Position numbers and translations under genes: made by a program
Shown here: in pieces, positions 58,187 to 64,000 of the stretch
How the letters are laid out: every line of letters begins with the position of its first letter
Numbering within the stretch: position 1 is the first letter of the stretch
Assembly: GCF_000721265.1 (NCBI RefSeq)
Contig: NZ_JOFZ01000003.1
Span: 382,043-446,042 of the forward strand
Direction of reading: 5' to 3'
Source of the DNA: Streptomyces sp. NRRL F-5126
GTDB lineage: Bacteria; Actinomycetota; Actinomycetes; Streptomycetales; Streptomycetaceae
Length of the DNA: 64,000 nucleotides
The notes under the pieces: generated by a model
Database searches by the model: none
Told to the model about the DNA's origin: nothing
The model's input: only the letters and a program-made list of their open reading frames with translations

Positions 58187-59328
58187 GCGTGGTCCTCCTC
58201 GCCGGAGCCGGCCGGCGCCCAGCCGGGGGCGCCGCCGTGCAGCTCGGTGTAGTAGGGGTCTCCCGGGCCGATGTCGCCGGCGCGTACGGGAGTGTCCGTG
58301 AACGCGGACTTGTACAGAGCGGTGATGAACTCCAGCGTCCTGCGGCCGCCGGGGCCGCTGGTGTCATGGCGCCGCCCGGCGGCGATGTCGTCGACGAGGC
58401 AGCGCAGTTGGGCGAGGTGGGAGCTCGGTTCGTCCGCGCCGAAATCGCGCCAGCCGGCCGCGGTCGCCTCGGGGACGCCGGGGGCGGGTGTGATGTGCCA
58501 GTCCGCGTTGCGGTAGCCGTAGAGGTGGGTCAGCTCGATCGTGGCGTGCTCGCAGTCGATGCGGATCCTGCTGACCTCGTCGGGGGAGACCACGCTGTTC
58601 ACGAGCGTCGCGACGGCGCCGCCCTCGAAGCGGACCTGCGCGGTGGACACGTCCTCGGTCTCCACGTCGTGCACGAGCCTGGCCGCCATGCCGCGCACCT
58701 CGCTCCAGGGTCCCATCAGGTCGAGCAGCAGGTCCGTCTGGTGGATGCCGTGCCCCATGGCAGGGCCGCCGCCCTCGGTCGCCCAATGGCCGCGCCACGG
58801 CGCGGCGTAGTACGCGGCGTCGCGGTACCAGGTGGTCTGGCAGTGGGCCACGAGGGGGCGGCCGAACGCGCCGGCGCGCAGCAGGCGCCGCACGTGCCGG
58901 GCGCCGGAGCCGAAGCGGTGCTGGAAGACGATCGACGCGTACGGGTCGGCGTCGCCGCCCTTCTCCGCGGCCTCGATGGCGTCGTAGTCGGCCAGCGAGG
59001 GGCACGGGGGCTTCTCGCACCAGACCCACGCGCCGGCGCGGAGCGCGGCCACGGACTGCTCGCGGTGCACGGCCGGCGGGGTGCACAACACCACGAGGTC
59101 CGGGCGCACTTCGGCGAGCATCGCGTCGAGGTCCGTGGACGCGTACGGGATGGAGAACGAGTCGGCGAACGCGCGCACGGCGGTGCCGTCCACGTCGACC
59201 GCGGCCACGACCTCCGTCTTCCCCTCAGCGGCCAGCGTGCGCAGGGCGGGCAGGTGGCCGGCGCGCGCGATGCCTCCCGTGCCGACCACGGCCGTGCGCA
59301 GGGGGGCGTCCGAACGATGCGGAGACAT
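58183..59328 (-). CDS. Gfo/Idh/MocA-family oxidoreductase
   Basis: A 381-residue NAD(P)-dependent sugar oxidoreductase. N-terminal Rossmann motif TAVVGTGGIARAGHLPALR, then VVLCTPPAVHREQSVAALRA, CEKPPCPSLADYDAI with the conserved EKP, and the second-domain active-site GGGPAMGHGIHQTDLLLDLM. ATG 59328 has GAGAGGGA upstream. It heads a seven-gene operon with DUF6807, cupin and ABC importer genes and diverges from a LacI regulator. Confidence 0.92.
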   Translation of the reverse strand: MSPHRSDAPLRTAVVGTGGIARAGHLPALRTLAAEGKTEVVAAVDVDGTAVRAFADSFSIPYASTDLDAMLAEVRPDLVVLCTPPAVHREQSVAALRAGAWVWCEKPPCPSLADYDAIEAAEKGGDADPYASIVFQHRFGSGARHVRRLLRAGAFGRPLVAHCQTTWYRDAAYYAAPWRGHWATEGGGPAMGHGIHQTDLLLDLMGPWSEVRGMAARLVHDVETEDVSTAQVRFEGGAVATLVNSVVSPDEVSRIRIDCEHATIELTHLYGYRNADWHITPAPGVPEATAAGWRDFGADEPSSHLAQLRCLVDDIAAGRRHDTSGPGGRRTLEFITALYKSAFTDTPVRAGDIGPGDPYYTELHGGAPGWAPAGSGEEDHA

Positions 59329-59353
59329 ACGGTCCCTCTCGTGAGACGAGCAC

Positions 59354-59367
59354 AGCAAGCGCTTGCT
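59354..59367. promoter_or_regulatory. LacI-type operator O1 (perfect palindrome)
   Basis: AGCAAGCGCTTGCT is a perfect 14-bp palindrome with the central CG typical of LacI-family sites, 26 nt upstream of the Gfo/Idh/MocA start codon. Confidence 0.8.
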
Positions 59368-59382
59368 ATCGGTCGCGTCAAC

Positions 59383-59396
59383 GGCAGGCGCTTGCC
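59383..59396. promoter_or_regulatory. LacI-type operator O2
   Basis: GGCAGGCGCTTGCC is a near-perfect palindrome (one mismatched pair) related to O1 (both contain GCGCTTGC), with centres 29 bp apart. Confidence 0.75.
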
Positions 59397-59401
59397 ATCG
59401 G

Positions 59402-59438
59402 TTCCAACGTTGTAACCGCCCGGCGTCCGCAGGGTCAA
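59402..59438 (-). promoter_or_regulatory. Promoter with operator O3 for the Gfo/Idh/MocA operon
   Basis: On the minus strand, TTGACC (59438-59433) is followed after 17 nt by TTACAA (59415-59410). The palindrome TTCCAACGTTGTAA (59402-59415) covers that -10, so repressor binding would block this promoter. Confidence 0.5.
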
Positions 59439-59475
59439 CCCTTCGTTCGAAAACAGCCGGAGCCCGTGGGGCCTG

Positions 59476-59504
59476 CTGACAGAAAGCGCGTGCGCGTGCA
59501 TACT
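59476..59504 (+). promoter_or_regulatory. Promoter of the LacI regulator gene
   Basis: CTGACA (59476-59481), a 17-nt spacer and CATACT (59499-59504) form a good vegetative promoter, with the expected start about 22 nt before GTG 59534. Confidence 0.6.
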
Positions 59505-59533
59505 CTGGGGAGACTTCAGCGAAGGGCCGTCCG

Positions 59534-60613
59534 GTGGCAGCAGTGACACTCAAGGACGTGGCCGAGCGCGCGGGGGTGTCGATCAAAACGGTTTCCAACG
59601 TTGTACGCGACGCCCCGCGGGTGTCAGCGGCCACGCGGGAACGGGTGACGCGCGCCGTGCGCGAACTCGGCTACCGGCCCAACCCGTCGGCACGCCGGCT
59701 GCGTACGGGGCGCGGCGGCCTGATCGCCCTCGCCGTCCCGGAACTGACCACCCCGTACTTCGCCGACCTCGCCCACCACGTACGGACGGAGGCCACCGCG
59801 CTCGGCCTCACCGTACTGATCGAGGAGACGCTCCAGGACCCGACGGAGGAGCTGCGCCTGGCCACCGGGGTGGGCGCGTCGCTGCTCGACGGTGTGATCC
59901 TGTCGCCGCTGCACGTGACGGCCGCCGAACTCGCCCCCGTCGCCGATGCGTTCCCGCTGGTCCTCCTCGGCGAGCGCAGCTACGGGACGGAGCAGGTGGT
60001 CGCCGACCACGTGCTCATCGACAACGCGGCCGCGGCGCGTGACGCGACCGCGCACCTGGCCGGCCTCGGCCGGACGAGGATCGCCGCCATCGGCGCGGAC
60101 AGGAAGGCGTCGGCGACGAGCCGCCAGCGTCTGGAGGGCTTCCAGCTGGCGCTGCACGGGGCGGGGCTGCGCTTCGACCCACGGCTGGCGCCGCCGGTCG
60201 AGGAGTTCGACCGGCGCGACGGCCTGCTGGCGATGCGCGCGCTCCTTGGCCTGCCCGCGGACGTACGGCCCGACGCGGTGTTCTGCTTCAGCGACACGCT
60301 GGCGGTCGGGGCGCTGCGTGCCGTGCACGAGGCGGGCCTGGCCGTGCCGGGAGACATCGCCCTGGCCGGTCTCGACGGGTCGCAGGAGGCCCTCTACAGC
60401 ACGCCGTCCCTCACGACCGTCGTCCCCGACATGAGCGCCATCGCCTCCCTGGCCGTGAAGTGCCTGTCGGCCCGGATCCGTTCGGACAGACCCCTGCCGT
60501 TCGAGGTGCATGTGGCCCCGCACCGGCTCGAGGAGCGGGAGTCGACGGCCGGAGTGCGCCGCCCCTTGCAGGTCGGAGAACCGAACCGGTCAACTGCTGC
60601 CGTCACACGGTAG
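59534..60613 (+). CDS. LacI-family regulator of the Gfo/ABC operon
   Basis: A 359-residue regulator with the helix-turn-helix VTLKDVAERAGVSIKTVSNV, hinge LGYRPNPSARRLRTGRG, and a ligand domain with IALAVPELTTPYFADLAHHV, DGVILSPLHVTAAELAPVAD and IALAGLDGSQEALYSTPSLT. GTG 59534 has GAAGGG at 59521-59526. It diverges from the Gfo/Idh/MocA operon across three LacI-type palindromes and should repress that operon until a sugar ligand binds. Confidence 0.93.
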   Translation: MAAVTLKDVAERAGVSIKTVSNVVRDAPRVSAATRERVTRAVRELGYRPNPSARRLRTGRGGLIALAVPELTTPYFADLAHHVRTEATALGLTVLIEETLQDPTEELRLATGVGASLLDGVILSPLHVTAAELAPVADAFPLVLLGERSYGTEQVVADHVLIDNAAAARDATAHLAGLGRTRIAAIGADRKASATSRQRLEGFQLALHGAGLRFDPRLAPPVEEFDRRDGLLAMRALLGLPADVRPDAVFCFSDTLAVGALRAVHEAGLAVPGDIALAGLDGSQEALYSTPSLTTVVPDMSAIASLAVKCLSARIRSDRPLPFEVHVAPHRLEERESTAGVRRPLQVGEPNRSTAAVTR

Positions 60614-60733
60614 TGCCGGTGACGTGTGCGAGCGGCATCCACCGCCGTTGCGGCCTCTGGGGCGGCGGCCCCGGCCAACTCGCCGTCTCACAGCGGGTGA
60701 GCCGGGTTGCGTGATCGCCGCCGGGGGCACCGC

Positions 60734-62122
60734 TCAGGCGTCGAGGCTCGCGAAGAGGCTGTTGAGACCCTCCGCCAGCAGAGGGTGCGTGAAGATCGCG
60801 TCCGCCATGGCGGCGTACGGGAGCTTGCCCAGCATGGCGACCTGGACGATCGTCATGATCTCGCCCCCTTCCATGCCGAGCATGGCGGCTCCGAGGATCT
60901 GTTGGGTTTCCGCGTCGACGACGGCCTTCATGAAGCCGCGTGTCTCCCCGGCCTCAAGCGCCCGGATCACGCCGTTCATCGGCAGTTTCGCGACCCGGAT
61001 CGAGCGCTTCTGCTCCCGGGCCTCCCGCTCGGTCATGCCGACGCGGCCCAACTGCGGGTCGATGAACACGGTGTACGGGACGACCCTGTCCCGCGTGCTG
61101 GTCTTCTCGCCACCGAGCAAGTTGGCGTGCAGGATGCGGTAGTCGTCGTAGGAAAGGTGGGTGAAGGCCGGTCCGCTTTTGACGTCCCCCATGGCGTAGA
61201 CGCCGGGGACGGAGGTCTCCAGGTACTCGTCGACCTCGATGAAGCCGTTGTCGAGCACCCGGATGCCGGCTGCCGGCAGCGCGAGCGCCTCCGTGTTGGC
61301 GATACGGCCGACAGCCGACAAGAGGTGTGTGCCCTCGACCTGCCGCTCGCCGTCCGGTGTACGAACGGTCAGTCGCACCCCGCCGCCGTGCGCCTCCTCG
61401 ACGTGGTCCGGCGTCGCGGAGGTCAGGACGGTTACGCCGTCCTCACGCAGGATGGCGGCGACCTCGTCGGAGACGTCGTCATCCTCCCTCATCAGCGGAC
61501 GCGGGCCGGTCTGGACGATCGTGACCTCGCTCCCGAACCTGCGGAACATTTGGCCGAACTCCAGCCCGATGTAGCCCCCGCCGAGGATGAGCAGGTGCTC
61601 GGGGAGCGTGTCCAGCTCCATGATCGATGTTGAGTCCAGGATGGGGACGTTCTGAGCGCCGCTGAGCGCCGGCGGCCTGGGCCTCGCCCCCGTGTCGATG
61701 ACGATCACCGGCGCGGTGACACCGCGCTTTCCGCCTTCCCGCAGTGCGATCTCGACCGTCTTGGGACCCGTGAAGCGAGCCTCCCCCTGAATCACGTCGA
61801 GCCCCTCTTTCTCCAGGCGGCTCACGTAGTTCTCCCGCGCCCCGGTGACCATCGCCCGCTTGCGCTCCCGCACAGCGGCGAGATCGACGGACACCGGACC
61901 GGTCCGCACGCCGTACTCCGCGCCACGCCTGGCCTGGTGGGCGAGGCGTGCGCTGGCGACCATCGTCTTGGTCGGGGTGCAGCCGACGTTCACACAGACT
62001 CCGCCGAGGTTGCCGCGCTCGACGAGCGCCACCCGCTTGCCCGCCTCCGCCAGATCACCCGGAAGGAACCGGCCACCCTGGCTGGTCCCGATCACCATCG
62101 CGTCGTATCTCTCGTCTGCCAT
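60734..62122 (-). CDS. Pyridine nucleotide-disulfide oxidoreductase (MerA/RclA-like)
   Basis: A 462-residue FAD flavoprotein of the dihydrolipoamide dehydrogenase/mercuric reductase family. The redox disulfide is GGVCVNVGCTPTKTM (C43, C48); the NAD site is LLILGGGYIGLEFGQMFRRF; the FAD region is GVYAMGDVKSGPAFTHLSYD; and the C-terminal catalytic His-Glu is in FTHPLLAEGLN. The first FAD motif reads IGTSQGGRFLP instead of the usual IGxGPGG. There is no N-terminal HMA domain and no C-terminal CC, so mercury reduction is unlikely. It is a general or RclA-like oxidative-stress reductase candidate. Confidence 0.87.
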   Translation of the reverse strand: MADERYDAMVIGTSQGGRFLPGDLAEAGKRVALVERGNLGGVCVNVGCTPTKTMVASARLAHQARRGAEYGVRTGPVSVDLAAVRERKRAMVTGARENYVSRLEKEGLDVIQGEARFTGPKTVEIALREGGKRGVTAPVIVIDTGARPRPPALSGAQNVPILDSTSIMELDTLPEHLLILGGGYIGLEFGQMFRRFGSEVTIVQTGPRPLMREDDDVSDEVAAILREDGVTVLTSATPDHVEEAHGGGVRLTVRTPDGERQVEGTHLLSAVGRIANTEALALPAAGIRVLDNGFIEVDEYLETSVPGVYAMGDVKSGPAFTHLSYDDYRILHANLLGGEKTSTRDRVVPYTVFIDPQLGRVGMTEREAREQKRSIRVAKLPMNGVIRALEAGETRGFMKAVVDAETQQILGAAMLGMEGGEIMTIVQVAMLGKLPYAAMADAIFTHPLLAEGLNSLFASLDA

Positions 62123-62310
62123 GAAATGAATCGTAACGACACTGAATGTGACGAACCAGATGCTCTCCGCCGCAGTCGGGGGAACCTCCGCCTCCGAAGC
62201 CGGGATGAGGCCGCACTACGTGAGCGGCTGGGGCGCGTGCCGGGGAGAGTGCTCTCTGACTACGGGCGCCACCGTCCGGGTGCCCGGACGGGCCGGCGCG
62301 TGGCCGCCGA

Positions 62311-63048
62311 TCACCTGTGCTCGGGATTGTCGAAGTCACGGCGGCAGCCGGCGTCCCAGGTCGCGCGCTGATTGCCGTACGCGGGAATGCCGCCGACGTC
62401 CTTGAGGAGCCGCGCCAGATGGAGCAGGTTCCATGTCATGAAGGCGGTGTTGCGGTTGGTGAAGTCGTTCGCCGGCCCACCCGAACCAGGGTCCAGGTAC
62501 GAGGGGCCAGGGCCCGCCTCCCCGACCCATCCCGCGTCCGCCTGGGGCGGAATGGTGTAGCCGAGGTGCTGCAGGCTGTAGAGGATATTCATGGCACAGT
62601 GCTTGGCGCCGTCCTCGTTGCCAGTGATCAGGCAACCCCCCACACGTCCGTAGTAGGCATACTGGCCTGCTTCGTTGAGAAGGCTCGAGCACGCGTACAG
62701 CCGTTCGATCACCCGCTTCATGACAGAGCTGTTGTCACCCAGCCAGACCGGTCCCGCCAGGACCAGGACGTCTGCCTCCAACACACGCTCGTACAGCACT
62801 GGCCACTCGTCCGTCTGCCGGCCGTGCTCGGTCATGTCGGGCCACACCCCGGTCGCGATGTCGTGATCGACGGCCCGTACGACATCGACCGCGACACCCT
62901 GACCGGCCATGATAGCCGCGCTGCGGTCGATGAGCCCCTGTGTGTTGCTCCGCTCGGGCGACCGCTTGAGCGTGCAGTTGAACACAAGGGCGCGCAGATC
63001 ACCGTACTGGGCAGGCGGCATGTCGCCGCCTGTGGGCTGGGCGGTCAC
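62311..63048 (-). CDS. Flavodoxin-fold NAD(P)H-dependent FMN reductase family protein
   Basis: A 245-residue flavodoxin-like protein: LRALVFNCTLKRSPERSNTQ (FMN phosphate loop), VLEADVLVLAGPVWLGDNSS followed by VMKRVIERLYA, and GGCLITGNEDGAKHCAMNIL. These fit the NADPH-dependent FMN reductase family that is common in actinomycetes. GTG 63048 is selected because GAGGAGGAGA lies about 6 nt upstream; longer frames to 63204 lack support. It may work with the neighbouring disulfide oxidoreductase in redox defence. Confidence 0.82.
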   Translation of the reverse strand: MTAQPTGGDMPPAQYGDLRALVFNCTLKRSPERSNTQGLIDRSAAIMAGQGVAVDVVRAVDHDIATGVWPDMTEHGRQTDEWPVLYERVLEADVLVLAGPVWLGDNSSVMKRVIERLYACSSLLNEAGQYAYYGRVGGCLITGNEDGAKHCAMNILYSLQHLGYTIPPQADAGWVGEAGPGPSYLDPGSGGPANDFTNRNTAFMTWNLLHLARLLKDVGGIPAYGNQRATWDAGCRRDFDNPEHR

Positions 63049-63337
63049 CGGCGTCTCCTCCTCGGGGTTCACCACCGTGCCCGGCACCGCGGGCACGGAT
63101 CTGACCATCGTGCGGGCCCGGTGGTTGCCCTGCCGGCACGACACGGCGATCCGGCGAGAGCTTCCCCGGCCGCACCTGCGACACCTCGGGCCGTGCCCTG
63201 CCACGTCGCGGAGGAGTCTCCCCCGCCATCCTCATGATCGGGAGGGCCGCGAGAAGCCTTCGCCGAAGGGTGACCGTCGAGCCGGCCGCTCGGAGCCTTC
63301 GCTCCTGAGACAACGCCACGAGTTTGCATATGACGTG

Positions 63338-63718
63338 TTATTCGAAGCTCTTGCTCTTCCGTGTCTCGCAGGGCAGGCACCTCTCCAGGTGCGGAAAGGC
63401 CTGGAGGCGTTCCCCGTCGATCGCATCGCCGCATTGGACGCAGTAGCCGTAGCCGCCGGCCCGCAGTCGAGCGAGAGCCGCTTCGACACGAGTCAGGAGC
63501 CCGCGCGCCCGGTCCGTCTCCGCGAGATGTGCCGCCAAGGCCTCCGTGACCGAGCCGGCGTCCCCGGCGTCCAGGAGGCAGTCAGCTTGCAACTCCTTCT
63601 CCCGCGTCGAGGCGTCGGCGAGGCGAAGGCGAAGTGCGGCTGCTTCCGCGGTGAGCCGGCGGTGCACAGCCTCGGTGTCAGGCGGAGGAGTCGAGTCGGC
63701 CGATCGGTCGTCGTCCAC
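63338..63718 (-). CDS. DksA/TraR-type zinc finger protein
   Basis: A 126-residue protein. A helical N-terminal hairpin (about 15-85) precedes a four-cysteine zinc finger, YGYCVQCGD (C93, C96) and ERCLPCE (C114, C117), as in DksA/TraR proteins. GTG 63718 follows GAGGAAGG. Members bind RNA polymerase's secondary channel in proteobacteria; the role of short actinomycete versions is unclear. Confidence 0.87.
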   Translation of the reverse strand: MDDDRSADSTPPPDTEAVHRRLTAEAAALRLRLADASTREKELQADCLLDAGDAGSVTEALAAHLAETDRARGLLTRVEAALARLRAGGYGYCVQCGDAIDGERLQAFPHLERCLPCETRKSKSFE

Positions 63719-63901
63719 GTGCTTGCCTTCCTCACGATTCCGGTACGGCCCCGTTCCCGGCGCTCCATGTCGTCCGGCTGCCGATCGATCAAGGATTCCG
63801 GCGGTCGCAGGGAGGGTAGTGTGCCCCGCTCAGGCATACTCTCCTTGACTGTACGTGGAGGGCGGCATGTAACAGGTCGCGAGTGCGCGGAGGTGCAACG
63901 T

Positions 63902-64000
63902 ATGGACACGAGCGAACGTCTGTCCGCGCTGGCCCGACGAGTGGGTGCCGCCGATGTCGTGGACGCCATGGGCCGCCTCCACAAGCACCGGAGTCACATC
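63902..64000 (+). CDS. Possible RraA-family protein (5' end only)
   Basis: Thirty-three residues from ATG 63902 to the window edge, MDTSERLSALARRVGAADVV then DAMGRLHKHRSHI. GCGGAGGTG upstream is a good ribosome site. The pattern 'v.aaDvvDAmgRlh.Hr.hi' resembles the start of RraA-like proteins, but too little is visible to be sure. Confidence 0.45.
   Translation, partial: MDTSERLSALARRVGAADVVDAMGRLHKHRSHI

Noticed and set aside
59593..59605. TTCCAACGTTGTA inside the LacI gene, identical to 13 nt of operator O3
   Set aside because: Here it encodes the recognition helix (TVSNVV), and such codons commonly give this string; an intragenic operator cannot be excluded but is not supported.
60614..60733. 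Terminator between the LacI gene and the disulfide oxidoreductase gene
   Set aside because: Only a 4-5 bp GC stem was seen (GGGGCGGCGGCCCC), too weak to list although a terminator is expected between convergent genes.
63049..63204. N-terminal extension of the flavodoxin-fold protein
   Set aside because: A strong GAGGAGGAGA site precedes GTG 63048, and the extension is Arg/Gly-rich without resemblance to the family.

Overview
The window looks like chromosome from a high-GC actinomycete, most probably Streptomyces or a close relative. Pointers are very high GC, frequent GTG starts, many ATGA/GTGA stop-start overlaps, Tat/lipoprotein exports, a second truncated nuo locus and several glycan-utilisation clusters with LacI/GntR regulators. 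All assignments come from reading the sequence; no database search was run.

Region 1 (1-4670), metals: a partial ArsR-type repressor diverges from a P1B-4 heavy-metal ATPase across an ArsR/SmtB-like palindrome. A second unit follows, with a perfect CsoR-like copper palindrome, a small metal-rich exported protein and a multicopper oxidase.

Region 2 (4670-13145), a reduced complex I: nuoA, a cysteine-free NuoB/NuoD-like fusion, and nuoH, J, K, L, M, N in a tightly coupled operon preceded by a 15-codon leader ORF. There are no nuoE/F/G/I genes and no Fe-S ligands. Several signature residues are lost: the NuoA Cys loop, the NuoH acidic loop and the NuoN TM5 Glu; NuoM has Asp for Glu.

Region 3 (13360-15670): a 64-residue acidic peptide with two 23-residue tandem repeats, a JmjC/cupin hydroxylase and a sucrase/ferredoxin-like [2Fe-2S] protein. 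This is a candidate undescribed peptide-modification system.

Region 4 (15730-24840): an oligopeptide ABC importer operon with a fused double ATPase, then a NarL-type two-component system and a DUF998-like membrane protein.

Region 5 (24870-43520), galactose/arabinose glycan island: sugar ABC importer, GH36 alpha-galactosidase, and a complete oxidative (De Ley-Doudoroff) galactose route. The route consists of SDR dehydrogenase, SMP-30 lactonase, DgoD dehydratase, PfkB KDGal kinase, KDPGal aldolase and a mutarotase-like protein, with a GntR regulator. Secreted GH27-PLL and GH54-CBM13 enzymes, an intracellular GH51 arabinofuranosidase and a LacI regulator flank it. The set fits breakdown of galactomannan or arabinogalactan.

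Region 6 (43660-52700): a self-regulated LacI gene, then an unusual operon of an FAD oxidoreductase, a hydantoinase/oxoprolinase-like protein, an HExxHE protein and a permease, followed by a Tat-exported protein of unknown function. A 9-bp palindrome, ATTACTAAT, occurs in the LacI promoter region and in two Region 5 promoters, suggesting shared control.

Region 7 (52690-60610): a second sugar-type ABC operon (Gfo/Idh/MocA oxidoreductase, DUF6807/PmoA-like, cupin, binding protein, two permeases, YesL-like) diverges from its LacI regulator across three LacI-type palindromes.

Region 8 (60730-64000): a pyridine nucleotide-disulfide oxidoreductase, a flavodoxin-fold reductase, a DksA/TraR-type zinc finger protein and the start of a possible RraA-family gene.
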